Below, one piece after another: positions 1-8,890 of a DNA stretch of 64,000 bases (the stretch's first letter is position 1; each line of letters opens with the position of its first letter). The stretch covers positions 4,836,001-4,900,000 of the forward strand of contig NC_015957.1 of assembly GCF_000147815.2 (NCBI RefSeq). The letters run 5' to 3'. This DNA is from Streptomyces violaceusniger Tu 4113 (GTDB lineage Bacteria > Actinomycetota > Actinomycetes > Streptomycetales > Streptomycetaceae). The notes under the pieces were generated by a model. It had not been told where the DNA came from. It saw nothing but the letters and a program-made list of their open reading frames with translations, and searched no databases. Made by a program: the position numbers and the translations under genes.

Positions 1-1
1 C

Positions 2-358
2 GGCGTCACCGCCGCGGACATGATCGACGGCTACCGCCGGATCATCGCCCGGGCGCACGCGGCCGGTAAGTGCGTGGTCGGCGCCACTGTGGGCCCCTTC
101 AAGGGCTGGTCCGAATGGGACGCGGCCGCCGAGCGGGTACGCCAGGACGTCAACGCCTTCGTCCGCAGCAGCGGCGAGTTCGACGCGGTCACCGACTTCG
201 ACCGCGTCCTGCGCAGCCCCTACGACCCCGAGCGGGTGCTGCCGTTCCTCGACAACGGCGATCATCTGCACCCCAACGACAAGGGGATGCAGGCGATGGC
301 CGACGCCGTCGACCTTGCCGCACTCGACTGCGCCGACGGCCCGCGCTCCACGGGCTGA
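2..358 (+). CDS. SGNH/GDSL-type esterase, C-terminal part (5' end outside window)
   Basis: The frame is already open at the window edge, so only the last ~118 residues are visible. The stretch DNGDHLHPNDKGMQAMA carries the D-x-x-H block V of SGNH/GDSL hydrolases, where Asp and His complete the catalytic triad. An upstream Val-Gly-Ala-Thr strand fits the core fold. Extracellular SGNH enzymes with this LHPND ending are common in streptomycetes and hydrolyse esters or polysaccharide side groups. The nucleophile (GDS block) would lie outside the window, so activity cannot be judged. The gene is followed by ~110 bases with no recognisable gene and then by broken genes on the other strand. Confidence 0.8.
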   Translation, partial: GVTAADMIDGYRRIIARAHAAGKCVVGATVGPFKGWSEWDAAAERVRQDVNAFVRSSGEFDAVTDFDRVLRSPYDPERVLPFLDNGDHLHPNDKGMQAMADAVDLAALDCADGPRSTG

Positions 359-471
359 ACACGGGCCACTGGGCGGCCGGGCGCGGCCGGTGGAACACCG
401 CGCCCGGCCACCCGGCGCGAAGGGCTGCGCCGGTCATGCCCCTGCCGTCGCGGAGGACCGGCGCGCCCGTC

Positions 472-1089
472 TCACTGCTCGCCCGGGCGGCGTGCCGGAG
501 GCGGCGGGGGCAGGACCTCGCCCGAGGTGGAGCGGCCCGGCCGGAAGTCCTTCAGCAGGGGGGACTCATGGCCGTAGAGCTCGTCCGCGACCAGGTGGCC
601 GAGCAGCGGGGCCAGGGTGATGCCGCTGTGGGTCGCCACCACGTAGAACGGAACGTCGGAGGCGGGGAAGCCTGCCACCGTGAAACCGTCGCCCGGCATG
701 GCGCGTTGGCCGACCCGGACCTTCTCCACGACGGTGCCCTCCGCGGCGTTCAGCACCTCGGGCAGACGGGCCAGCATGTCGGTGGCGATCTCACCATCGG
801 GCGCGTACGGCTTGGCGGGGTCCGCGGAGGCGTCCAGGTCCAGGGCCTGGAGCAGCAGACGGCCACCGCCGTCGGGGCGGACGTTGAGCCGCGGGCCGGT
901 CAGCACGCGGGCCAGGCGCGCGGCCGTCGGTGCGGTGGTGGCGAGGAAGCCGACCGTCGCCGAGCCCGCGAGATCCGGGTCCGCCATGGGGACGTACGCA
1001 CCCGCCAGCTCGGCCACCTTCTGTGTCCACCGGCCCGCGCAGCTCACCACCGTGTCCGCCGGGTAGCGGCCGCCGTCGGCGCAGATCAC
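472..1089 (-). pseudogene. FAD-dependent amino-acid-oxidase-type (DAO) oxidoreductase, C-terminal fragment
   Basis: About 205 residues match the C-terminal half of DAO-family flavoenzymes. They include the strand VVSCAGRWTQKVAELAG, the substrate-domain strands, and the closing block PFYVVATHSGITLAPLLGHLVADEL, shown here only as its core THSGITLAPLLG, which contacts FAD and substrate. The N-terminal Rossmann GxGxxG is absent. The open frame butts directly onto a sulfatase fragment at about 1086-1090. This looks like a deletion or recombination scar that joined two unrelated gene ends. It is probably non-functional. A short but real flavoprotein domain cannot be excluded, but without the dinucleotide-binding half it could not hold FAD in the usual way. 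Confidence 0.7.
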
Positions 1090-1598
1090 GGCCGTTCCCG
1101 CCGGGCCGGCCGGTCCAGGTCCACGTCCTGGTCGTGGTCGCGGTCCCGGGCGTGGTCGATGAAGTCGATCGCGGCGGAGCCGAGCGCGTCGGCGCGGTAG
1201 CCCTCGAAGCGGTGCGGGGTGCCGCTGCCGTCGTACAGCGTGGTCTCGTAGGCGTCCGAGGTGAATTCCAGCAGGTTGGCGGCGAGCCAGTGTTCGTATC
1301 CGGCCCGGTCCTCCTCCGGCACCGCCCCGGCGGTGTGGTCACCGGCGAGATGCCACTTGCCGATGTAGCCGGTGGCATAGCCCGCGTCCCGGAAGGAGCG
1401 GGCCAGGGCCGGAGTGTCCCGGGGGAGGGCAAGACCGTTGCGGAAGACACCGGTGGTGGTCGGGTACTGGCCGGTCCGGAGGCTGGCGCGGGAGGGCGCG
1501 CACACGGGCTGACAGGCGAAGGAGCGGTCCACGCTCACGCCCTCGGCGGCAAGGCGGTCGAGGACCGGCCGTCGTACGGACTGAACACCTGTGGTTGA
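1086..1598 (-). pseudogene. sulfatase, internal fragment with the formylglycine motif
   Basis: The fragment carries the sulfatase signature CAPSRASLRTGQY. Its Cys is the residue normally converted to formylglycine, and the strand YIGKWHLAG with the active-site Lys/His follows. Upstream the frame reads RPVLDRLAAEGV, the usual segment just before the signature. There is no start codon and no N-terminal metal-binding Asp-Asp pair, so the first ~45 residues are missing. The C-terminal two thirds, including the second metal site, are replaced by the DAO fragment. Full-length sulfatases are ~450-550 residues, against ~165 here. The piece is a relic cut at both ends. The ROK regulator just upstream on the opposite strand may once have controlled it. 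Confidence 0.72.
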
Positions 1599-1599
1599 G

Positions 1600-1728
1600 C
1601 TGCCGCTTCCCTTTTTATGAGAGTATTTTATTTAAGCCGTGCGCTGACTTCCAGGCCGCGCGCGCCGGGGTCAAGATCCCGTACTCGTCAATGTCCTCAG
1701 CGCGCAGTCGAGAGGAGTGCCGCAGCAG
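1600..1728 (+). promoter_or_regulatory. AT-rich intergenic region ahead of the ROK regulator
   Basis: Positions 1610-1636 are markedly AT-rich for this genome (runs such as CTTTTTATGAG and TATTTTATTTAAG), between the sulfatase relic and the ROK gene. A TTGAGC at 1595-1600 precedes TATGAG by 15 bases, which is a weak promoter-like pair. A GAGGAG at 1712-1717 is a plausible ribosome binding site. No clear palindrome was found. This is the natural place for the ROK promoter, but that is an inference. Confidence 0.3.
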
Positions 1729-2988
1729 ATGCCGGGCGATATCGCTACATCCGCCCTGGCCCGGAGGGTCAACGCCGCCCGCATCCTGGCAAAGCTGCGG
1801 GAACGCCCCGCGAACCGGGCGGAGATGTCCTCCGGCGACTTGGTGGATGCCACGGGCATGTCGCGGCCCACCGTGCACGCCGCCGCGCACCACCTCGTCG
1901 AGCTCGGCTGGGTCCGGGAGAGCACCGATCGCGTCGATGGGCGTCTCTCCGGGCGCGGTCGGCCATCGAGGGTCTTCTCGTTCGCGGCGGCCGCCGGTCA
2001 TGTCCTGGGCATCGACATCGGCGCACACAGTGTCCGCGTCGTCGTAGCCGATCTGCGGGGAGCTTTCGTCGCCGAGGCGCGGATCGCGTTCGGTGACCCA
2101 TCGGTCCGCCCGGAACAGCGCATCACGCGGGTGCGGAAGCTCGCCGTCGAGGTGGTGCGGACCGCCGGGCTGCGCGATGAGCAGGTACTGGCGGTCTGCG
2201 TCGGCACCAGCGGCCCCGTCGACGCCGACGGCGTCGTACAGCAGCGCACCGGCATCCCGGGGTTCCTCGGGGTCGACCTCCGCGCCGCGCTGGCCCGGGA
2301 CTTCTCCGCGCGGGTGTGCGTGGAGAACGACTGCAACCTGGCCCTCATCGGCGAGCGCTGGCGAGGCTGCGCGGGCACCTCCCAGGATGTCGTCTGTCTG
2401 CTGGCGGGGGAGAGGCTGGGGGTGGGCATGTGCACCGGCGGCACCCTGGTGCGCGGCCAGGCCAACAGCGCCCGGGACCTCGGTTTCCTGTCCCTGATGG
2501 GTGACTACTCCCGCGACGACGGCATCGCGAGATCCGTCCGGGAGCGGGGAGCGTCGCTGCTCGCCAAGGTGGCGGCCCCCGGCACACCGCCGCGCCCCGG
2601 CATACCGGGCGCCGAGCTGCGCACTCTGACCGACGCGGACCCGCGCCGCGTGAGCGCGAGGGATGTCTTCGAGGCCGTCCGCCGGGGCGACCTCGGCGCC
2701 GCCCGGGCCCTGGAGGAGGGGCTGGAGGCGGCCGCCCGCGCGATCGCCACGCTGACGATGCTGCTCGCCCCCGAACTGGTGGTGGTCACCGGCGCCGTGG
2801 CGGGAGCGGGAGACGTTCTGCTGCCGCCGCTGCGGCGCCGGCTGACCGAACTCGTCCCGCGCGTCCCCCGTGTCGAAGCCTCGCCGTTGCGCGAGCATGC
2901 CGTGGTCACCGGTGCCGTACGCCTCGCCCTCGACACGGCCGAGACGGACTTCCTCGACCCACTCGCCCCCGCCCCCAGGGCGGCCTGA
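1729..2988 (+). CDS. ROK-family transcriptional regulator lacking the zinc-cysteine motif
   Basis: A winged helix-turn-helix occupies about residues 15-80 (SSGDLVDATGMSRPTVHAA forms the recognition part). A ROK sugar-kinase-like domain follows, with the phosphate-binding strand LGIDIGAHSVRVVVADL and the VENDCNLALIGE segment. ROK repressors bind DNA and usually respond to a sugar. The normal CxCGxxGCxE zinc cluster after the ENDxN block is absent. The sequence there reads ARDLGFLSLMGDYSRDD, so zinc-dependent structure and perhaps sugar binding are lost or altered. I prefer ATG 1729, which has GAGGAG eleven bases upstream. GTG 1717 overlaps that site. The likely target is the locus to its left, now broken. 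Confidence 0.85.
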   Translation: MPGDIATSALARRVNAARILAKLRERPANRAEMSSGDLVDATGMSRPTVHAAAHHLVELGWVRESTDRVDGRLSGRGRPSRVFSFAAAAGHVLGIDIGAHSVRVVVADLRGAFVAEARIAFGDPSVRPEQRITRVRKLAVEVVRTAGLRDEQVLAVCVGTSGPVDADGVVQQRTGIPGFLGVDLRAALARDFSARVCVENDCNLALIGERWRGCAGTSQDVVCLLAGERLGVGMCTGGTLVRGQANSARDLGFLSLMGDYSRDDGIARSVRERGASLLAKVAAPGTPPRPGIPGAELRTLTDADPRRVSARDVFEAVRRGDLGAARALEEGLEAAARAIATLTMLLAPELVVVTGAVAGAGDVLLPPLRRRLTELVPRVPRVEASPLREHAVVTGAVRLALDTAETDFLDPLAPAPRAA

Positions 2989-3087
2989 CTTACTGCCGAC
3001 CGCCCCACCGGGGCCGAGTATTCGGCCACACGAGGATGGCGATGAGGACCATCCGGGGCTCTGACCGATGATGAACTACCAGAGAGC

Positions 3088-3726
3088 GTGAACCGAATGA
3101 AAACCGCGATGCCCAAGAAGACGGCTGCCGGCTGGATCGTCGGTGTATGTGTGCTGCTGGCCGCGGCGCCGGCCCTCACGGGGTGTTCGAAGGACTCGGA
3201 CTCCACGAAGTCGAAGGGCCAGGACGGCTCGGCCTCGGCCGCCCCGACCGCCTCGACCGCTGAACCCACCCCCTCCCCGAAGGGGCGCCCCGGTGGTCAG
3301 TCCACGGTGCAGGAGGCGGTGGCCACCTGGGTCACCGCGGTCGTACAGGACCGTCCCAAGAAGGCCTGCTTGGTCATGGCGACATCGGGCACCGGCGGGA
3401 CTCCCGCGAAGCCCAACACGGCGGCGATGTGCGGCGGCGACACACCGCAAGCCCAGCAGATGAAGCAGCAAATACACCGCCTGCACGCCTCGTTCGCCCC
3501 TGATCAGCCGAACAATCCCCCGACGGTGAAGGTTGCCGAGGTCCCGGTCGCGGACAACAAGGCGACGGTCGACGGCGAGCGGATCACCGTGGACGGCCAG
3601 ACGTTGAAGGCCATCGTCCTGTCGAACTCCACCGGAGTGAAGGAGGACCAGATCGGTGTCAGGGTCGAGGCCGCCGTCGTGGACGGTCGCTGGTATGTCA
3701 CGGATCTGGGTCTTTCCGTCGGCTGA
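3088..3726 (+). CDS. putative secreted lipoprotein
   Basis: The 212-residue product opens with KK, a hydrophobic stretch (WIVGVCVLLAAAPALTG) and the lipobox LTGC at about residue 32. A Ser/Thr/Pro-rich low-complexity linker typical of cell-surface lipoproteins follows. The rest (~140 residues) is an alpha/beta region resembling small NTF2-like or Mce-associated folds only in general composition. I do not recognise a specific family. It should be attached to the outer face of the membrane by a lipidated Cys. Transcribed alone after the ROK gene, with ~100 bases between. ATG 3097 is an alternative start. No catalytic motif is visible. Confidence 0.75.
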   Translation: MNRMKTAMPKKTAAGWIVGVCVLLAAAPALTGCSKDSDSTKSKGQDGSASAAPTASTAEPTPSPKGRPGGQSTVQEAVATWVTAVVQDRPKKACLVMATSGTGGTPAKPNTAAMCGGDTPQAQQMKQQIHRLHASFAPDQPNNPPTVKVAEVPVADNKATVDGERITVDGQTLKAIVLSNSTGVKEDQIGVRVEAAVVDGRWYVTDLGLSVG

Positions 3727-3981
3727 CGCGGCGATGGCTGCCGCGGGAAACCGGGGTCCGGTCGGTAATGCTGCTGGATTGAACGCTAAGGACTTGATCA
3801 TGGTCTCGCGTCGATCCTGAGAAGTGGCCCCCCGGGGGAGCTTCAGGGTCGACCGTTCGTCGACGTTGATTTCCGACGCGAGTTGTCGACAGTGCTCACC
3901 TGCCGGTTCGTGATCACCGGCCGCAGTGTCGGCAGACGGTGGCACCCTCAAGTGATCAACGCACCACCTTCGGATGATCAT
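3727..3981. other. non-coding stretch upstream of the IS30 transposase
   Basis: No gene is apparent here. It should contain the left end of the IS30 element. A segment near 3773-3790 (ctggattgaacgct) is only weakly similar to the reverse complement of 5281-5296, so the element's left terminus is not fixed. Confidence 0.3.
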
Positions 3982-5166
3982 GTGATCGTGGAGGCACAGG
4001 TGCGTGACTACGGGTTTTCACCGGCTCAGCAGGATGAGGTCTGGAGACGCTGGCGTGAGGGGCAGTCGTTCAGCTTGATCGGGCGGGCACTCGGGGCACC
4101 GATGCAGCACGCCCGCCGTTTCCTGTACCAGAGCGGCGGCGTCCGCCTCACCCCGCAGACGCGGTCAGAGCGGCATCTGAGCGGCAGCGAGCGCGAGGAG
4201 ATATTCCGCGGCATCGCCGCCGGGGAATCGGCCCGGCAGCTGGCGAAGCGGCTGGGCCGATCCCCTTCGACCGTCTCCCGCGAGGTCGCCCGCAACGGCG
4301 GCCGGGACCGCTACCGAGCCGCCTCGGCCGATGCGGCCGCCTACACGCGCGGGCGCCGACCCAAGCAGGTCAAGCTCGCCCAACGGCCCGCTCTGCGCGC
4401 CCTGGTGGAAGCCAAGCTGGCTCTGTGCTGGTCACCCGAGCAGATCGCAGGATGGCTGCGACGGCAGTTTCCTGGTGACGCCTCCATGCAGATCTCGCAC
4501 GAAGCGATCTACCTCTCGCTCTACGACCCTCGCCGGCGTCAGGCGATCGACCTCAGCCTCACCCAGCGGCTGCGGTCAGGAAGACCCATGCGCCGACCGA
4601 AGATCGCCCGCCGGCCCACCGGGCGGGGCATCATCCGCGGCATGGTATCCATCACCGCGCGCCCCACCGAGGTCGAGGACCGGAAGGTTCCCGGCCACTG
4701 GGAGGGCGACCTCGTGATGGGCACCCGGCCCTCGGCCGTCGCCACGCTCGTCGAGCGCACCAGCCGCTACACGGCCATCGTCGCGCTGCCGGACGGCATC
4801 AAGGCTGAGCAGGTCACTCCGCACCTCACCAGGAGTCTCCTCGGCATCCCGCCCCAGCTACGACGAACGCTCACCTGGGACCGGGGCCGGGAGATGGCCG
4901 AGCACCAGGCCATCACCGCCGGGACCGGGATGCCGATCTACCTCTGCAAGCCGCGCAGCCCGTGGCAGCGCGGCACCAACGAGAACACCAACCGACTGCT
5001 TCGGCAGTACCTGCCCAAGGGCGCGGACCTCCGCACGTTCAGCCAGGCCGACCTGGACGCCATCGCCCACGAGCTCAACCATCGCCCACGCAAGACCCAC
5101 GGGTACCGCACTCCGGCAGAGGTCTACGCTGACCTCCTGAACAGCGGTGATGCGCTGACCGCTTGA
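3982..5166 (+). CDS. IS30-family transposase
   Basis: About 394 residues. An N-terminal helix-turn-helix region (LSGSEREEIFRGIAAGES, then LGRSPSTVSREVARNGG) binds the element ends. The catalytic DDE core has Asp in GHWEGDLVMG, Asp in TLTWDRGREM and Glu in QRGTNENTNRLLRQYLPKG, the hallmark IS30 block. The C-terminal HELNHRPRKTHGYRTPAEV is also typical. All three acidic residues are present, so the enzyme looks intact and the element may be active. The start is uncertain: TTG 3883 and GTG 3952 are also in frame. I chose GTG 3982 because homologue-like sequence (RDYGFSPAQQDEVWRRW) begins just after it. Terminal inverted repeats could not be defined with confidence. Confidence 0.9.
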   Translation: MIVEAQVRDYGFSPAQQDEVWRRWREGQSFSLIGRALGAPMQHARRFLYQSGGVRLTPQTRSERHLSGSEREEIFRGIAAGESARQLAKRLGRSPSTVSREVARNGGRDRYRAASADAAAYTRGRRPKQVKLAQRPALRALVEAKLALCWSPEQIAGWLRRQFPGDASMQISHEAIYLSLYDPRRRQAIDLSLTQRLRSGRPMRRPKIARRPTGRGIIRGMVSITARPTEVEDRKVPGHWEGDLVMGTRPSAVATLVERTSRYTAIVALPDGIKAEQVTPHLTRSLLGIPPQLRRTLTWDRGREMAEHQAITAGTGMPIYLCKPRSPWQRGTNENTNRLLRQYLPKGADLRTFSQADLDAIAHELNHRPRKTHGYRTPAEVYADLLNSGDALTA

Positions 5167-5347
5167 GCTCGCCGTCCTTTGCCGACGCTTTCGGGCCCGG
5201 CCTCGACTGCTGATCAGGGGCGTCCCGTGTCGCTTTCCCGTCGGACCCACGCATCCGTCAGTGGCAGACGTCCAGCGCTGAGCAGTCAGCGCCAGCCCAC
5301 CAAGATCATCGCTTGGCGGGCCGGCGCATCTGTGCCATGCCCCCGCT

Positions 5348-6253
5348 TCAGATGCAGATCACGATCTTTCCGCGTGTGCGTCCGCGCTCGGCGTGCGCGT
5401 GGGCGTCGGCGATCCGCTCCAGGGGGTAGGTCTGTTCGATACGGGGTGTGTAGCGGCCTTGCCGGCCCAGCTCCGCGGCCGCGGACAGGAGGGTGGAGTC
5501 GTTCTCCGCGTTGACCACATGCGTGCCCAGGCGCTGCCCGCCTGCGTGGTCGGCGACCGTCGCGACGCGCGTCGGGTCGCCCGTGATCGCGACGAGGTCG
5601 TCCAGGGATCCGGAGGCCGCGGTGTCGAGCGCGATGTCGACGCCGTGCGGAGCGAGAGCGGACAGGCGCTGCGCGAGGCCGGGGCCGTAGGTGGTGGGAA
5701 CGGCGCCGAGAGAGATGAGGAACTCGTGGTTTCGTTCGCTGGCTGTCCCGATCACGGTGGCACCTCGTGCCCCAGCGATCTCGACTGCCGCGCTGCCCAC
5801 GCCTCCGGCGGCGCCCTCGACGAGAAGGGTGCGCCCCGCGAGGGAGCCGAGCACGTTCAGGCCACGCATCGCGGTCACGGACGCGAGACCGGCGCCCGCA
5901 GCCTGCTCATCGTTCCACGTGTCGGGCACGTGGGCCCAGGCCGAGAGGATGACCAGCTCTGCGGTTGCGCCGGTGACACCGCCCAGCCCGAAGACGCGGT
6001 CGCCGATGCTCACCCCCTGCACTCCGTCACCGATTTCGTCGACCACGCCGGCGGCGTCGCGCCCGGGAATGGCGGGTAGCTCCAGGGGAATCAGCTGGTG
6101 CAGGGCGCCGGCGCGCAGCTTCCAGTCGATGGGATTGACGCTGGCCGCCGCGACGCGGACACGGATCTCACCAAGTCCGGGGTGGGGGTCGGAGGCCTGC
6201 TCGATCACCAGGCTCTCCGCTCCGCCGTATTCATGGAAGCGGGCTGCACGCAT
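5348..6253 (-). CDS. zinc-independent NADPH:quinone oxidoreductase-type MDR protein
   Basis: A 301-residue medium-chain dehydrogenase/reductase of the quinone-oxidoreductase branch. It has the GroES-like N-terminal domain (NPIDWKLRAG, PGRDAAGVVDEIG) and the nucleotide-binding loop VEGAAGGVGSAAVEIA, a GAAGGVG variant of AxxGxxG. It lacks the zinc ligands of alcohol dehydrogenases. Such enzymes reduce quinones or enals with NADPH. ATG 6253 is preceded by GGAAAGGCAGGAC. The gene is divergent from an HxlR regulator with a near-perfect palindrome between them. This is the classic layout in which HxlR represses a detoxifying reductase in response to electrophiles or quinones. Confidence 0.9.
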   Translation of the reverse strand: MRAARFHEYGGAESLVIEQASDPHPGLGEIRVRVAAASVNPIDWKLRAGALHQLIPLELPAIPGRDAAGVVDEIGDGVQGVSIGDRVFGLGGVTGATAELVILSAWAHVPDTWNDEQAAGAGLASVTAMRGLNVLGSLAGRTLLVEGAAGGVGSAAVEIAGARGATVIGTASERNHEFLISLGAVPTTYGPGLAQRLSALAPHGVDIALDTAASGSLDDLVAITGDPTRVATVADHAGGQRLGTHVVNAENDSTLLSAAAELGRQGRYTPRIEQTYPLERIADAHAHAERGRTRGKIVICI

Positions 6254-6383
6254 AATGTCCTGCCTTTCCTTTATCGGTGAGGTTGCCGAGCAGGCGGGCG
6301 GCCACCCGCCCCCGAAAACCACGATCCTGCCCATCGTCGGAATACCTCCCGTTGAGTCGATGCTCCGGAACATATCCAGAAGG

Positions 6384-6405
6384 TTGGTTACCAGCTGGAT
6401 ACCAA
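6384..6405. promoter_or_regulatory. 22-bp palindromic operator between qor-like and hxlR-like genes
   Basis: Half sites TTGGT..CCAG and CTGG..ACCAA form a dyad with 9 of 11 base pairs matched. Its centre is at 6394/6395, about 35 bases before the HxlR start and 130 bases before the oxidoreductase start. Position and symmetry fit a binding site for the dimeric HxlR regulator encoded next to it. Confidence 0.65.
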
Positions 6406-6427
6406 GACCGGAGACAGGAGACCCTCG

Positions 6428-6814
6428 ATGACGCAACGGCCACCGCTGCCCCCCGACTTGTTCGACGAGCTGTGCCCGTCCTCGATGCTGCCTTTCCGCT
6501 TCGGTGACAAATGGGCACCCATGGTCCTCCGCTGCCTGGAGGACGGCCCGCGCAGATACTCCGAACTCCGCGTGCCACTGGGCCGCGTCACCCCGAAGGC
6601 CCTCACCCAGTCGCTCCGCGGCTTGGAGCGGAACGGGTTCGTGTCACGCACGGTGCACGCCGACCCGAAACTGCGGGTGGAGTACGCGCTGACACCGTTG
6701 GGCCGCAGCTTGCTGGAGCCGCTGGCCACCGCGTGCCGATGGGCGGCCGAGCACTGGGACGAACTGCTCGACGCCCGCGATGGCGGCGAGGGCGGCATCT
6801 CCTCCATCGGCTGA
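6428..6814 (+). CDS. HxlR-family transcriptional regulator
   Basis: A 128-residue winged-helix protein of the HxlR (MarR-like) family: FGDKWAPMVLRCLEDGPRRYSELR, with core LEDGPRRYSELR, then TPKALTQSLRGLERNGFVSR and the wing VEYALTPLGRSLLEPL. One cysteine near the N-terminus (ELCPSS, about residue 16) sits where redox- or electrophile-sensing members carry their reactive Cys. It is divergent to the MDR oxidoreductase and probably represses both genes through the palindrome at 6384-6405. Quinone or aldehyde stress is the likely inducer, inferred from the family and the neighbour rather than seen directly. Confidence 0.9.
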   Translation: MTQRPPLPPDLFDELCPSSMLPFRFGDKWAPMVLRCLEDGPRRYSELRVPLGRVTPKALTQSLRGLERNGFVSRTVHADPKLRVEYALTPLGRSLLEPLATACRWAAEHWDELLDARDGGEGGISSIG

Positions 6815-6921
6815 CTCGAACCTGCGTTGGCGCGTGCCGCACCGGACGAGCCGCACCTCTGCGTTGACTCGGGGAATCGCCAACAGCGGTGTCCGCGGCC
6901 CAGCCGTAGCCGCCGCCCGCA

Positions 6922-7240
6922 GTGAAGATGTCGGAGGTCTCGGTGAAGCCGGCTCAGCTGCTGAACGACCGCGTTCGGGGAGACCAAGGCGGTCGACGAC
7001 CTGGAGCTGTCGGTCCGGGCGGGCGAGGTCTTCGGGCTGCTCGGACCCAACGGAGCGGGCAAGACCACCGCGATCCGCTGCATCACCACACTGCTGCCGG
7101 TCCCCGCCCGGATGGTGCGGGTGTTCGGGCACGACGCGGCGAAGGAGCGGATGGCGGTCCGCCGGCTGCTGGGCTACGTACCGCAGCAGCTGTCGGCCCG
7201 ATGCCGGGCTCACCGGCCGGGAGAACGTGGCATGCAGCAG
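6922..7240 (+). pseudogene. DrrA/CcmA-type ABC transporter ATPase, frameshifted 5' fragment
   Basis: The start reads MSEVSVKPA in one frame, then FGETKAVDDLELSVRAGEVFG and the Walker A loop GPNGAGKTT in a second frame after a break near 6978. After YVPQQLS the matching sequence DAGLTGRENV continues in a third frame, from a break near 7200. Two frame breaks therefore occur within ~300 bases. The gene stops matching at about 7235, before the signature motif and Walker B. Intact relatives are ~310-330 residues and export drugs with a DrrB-type membrane partner, which is not present here. It is a dead remnant truncated by whatever brought in the NB-ARC fragment. Confidence 0.8.
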
Positions 7241-7249
7241 CGGGTGCTG

Positions 7250-8480
7250 AGCGACGACGAGCCGCAGCCGTCCGCCGCGAAGCGCCTGAGTGTTGCCCGG
7301 CTTTCCGGGAACCGGCCACGGCCGGCGCAGCTCGCGGTGGCTCCCACGACCTTCGTCGGACGAGCCGATGAGTCCGCGGCGCTCCGTTCCCTGTTGTGCT
7401 CCCCGGTGTCGGACCCGGGCGGCGCCGCGATCGTGGCCCTTACCGGCGGGTCCGGCGTCGGCAAGAGCGCACTGGCCCGGCACCTGGCCCATGGCTTGCG
7501 CGACACATTCGAGGACGGTCAGCTCTTCGCCGAACTGCGGGGTGCCGACGAGCAGCCGGCCTCTGCCGCCGACGTACTGGCCGGGTTCCTGACGGATCTG
7601 GGACTGCCCCGGTCGGCCGTTCCGCAGGGCCTGGCCGAACGGGCGTACCTGTACCGGTCGTTGATCGCTGGCCGCAAGATGCTCGTCGTTCTCGACGATG
7701 CCCTCGACGCCGCCCAGGTCCGCGGCCTGATCCCGGGGAGCGGCGGCAGTCGGCTGATCATCACCAGCCGTAACCATCGGGCGGATCTGGAGGGGGCGTG
7801 CGCCTTCACGCTGAACCCGCTCCCTGAGCGCGCGTCGCTGGAACTGCTGGGCGGCGTCGTCGGTCATCAGCGCGTGCGGGATGAGCCATGCGCGGCCCGG
7901 CGGATCGCCTCCGTCTGCGCCGGGCTGCCGCTGGCGATCCGCATAGCCGGCGCGCGCTGTCTGGCCCGGGAGCAGTGGTCGCTCGACGACATGGCCGAAC
8001 GACTCACCTCGTCCGGTCGATTATTGGACGAGTTGCGTGTCGGCGATCTCACCGTACGCGCTGGTCTGCGCTCCGAGTACGCTGCTCTGCGCGCCCAGTC
8101 CACCCACCTCGACCCAGCGGCGGGGCCGGTCCCCCACGCCCCCCTTCCGTGCTCTGGGCCTGCTGGATACCGCCGAGGTCACCCCCGAGCCGGTGGCGGT
8201 CATGCTGAATTGCCGGGTCCACCAGGCGCAGGACACCCTGGAACGGCTGGTCGACGCCCGGCTGCTGACCTCCCCGAGCCCCGGCCGCTACCACCTCAAC
8301 GACCTGGTGCGGGCGCTGGCCCGGGAGGTGGCCGAGGAGTCACCGGTCGGCCCCGCAGCCCTGCGCCCGACTGCTGCCCTGGTACGGTCGCTGCGAGAAG
8401 ATCAACCCCGATCCGCGGCACGGCACCCGGCCGCCGTTGCCGCGAAGCGGCTCCCCGCTCCCCGCCTTCGCCGGTTATGA
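7250..8480 (+). pseudogene. AfsR/SARP-type regulator, NB-ARC fragment with frameshift
   Basis: From about 7340 the frame encodes FVGRADESAALRSLL and the P-loop TGGSGVGKSALARHLA. Walker B-like LVVLDDALDA and sensor-like SRLIITSRN follow, then CAGLPLAIRIAGARCL (the GLPLA motif). This is the NB-ARC ATPase domain of AfsR-type regulators. Near 8100-8145 the frame breaks, and the next segment (FRALGLLDTAEVTPEPVA, RYHLNDLVRALARE) continues in the +1 frame. The N-terminal DNA-binding/BTAD part and the C-terminal TPR repeats are both missing. The fragment is fused in frame to the ABC ATPase relic at its 5' side. It is a remnant of an antibiotic-pathway activator. Confidence 0.78.
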
Positions 8481-8621
8481 GTCCGCCGCGCGCCGGCCGG
8501 CCCGGCAGCGCGATGGGGTGACTCCGGCTCCATCGCGAGGGTTCTGAAGCGCTTTGGACCCGTTGCCCGACGGCCGAGATACGACGCGCTGCGCCCACAT
8601 CCGGACTGTCAAGATGAGCGA

Positions 8622-8740
8622 ATGATCTACCCAGCCGATATGGACCGGTCGACTGCGGATCAGACAACGCTGCTACTGATCGAAGACGACCGGGAAACCG
8701 CAGACATGCTGGACGCGGCCATCTCCCCGCACGCAGTCAC
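8622..8740 (+). pseudogene. response-regulator receiver domain, N-terminal stub
   Basis: After a short leader the frame reads TTLLLIEDDRETADMLDAA, the first beta strand and acidic pocket (EDD) of a CheY-like receiver. After about residue 36 the similarity ends, with no phospho-acceptor Asp strand and no output domain. It is a ~120-base relic lying directly before the antiporter gene. Confidence 0.5.
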
Positions 8741-8890
8741 ACATCCGTGTGAGCGAGTGCTCCGGTTGGCGGAAGTCGCAGGTCGGAGCACTCATTCGGC
8801 GGTGGTCGGGCGCGACCCCGACCGGATTCCAGGTGGCAGGCTTCCCGGGGCGTGGCCCGTACCACGCTCCCATCGGGAAGGCGGTACCGG

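Noticed and set aside
3770..5310. Terminal inverted repeats of the IS30 element
   Set aside because: Only a weak match (about 10 of 16 bases with gaps) between ~3773 and ~5296. The ends cannot be stated.
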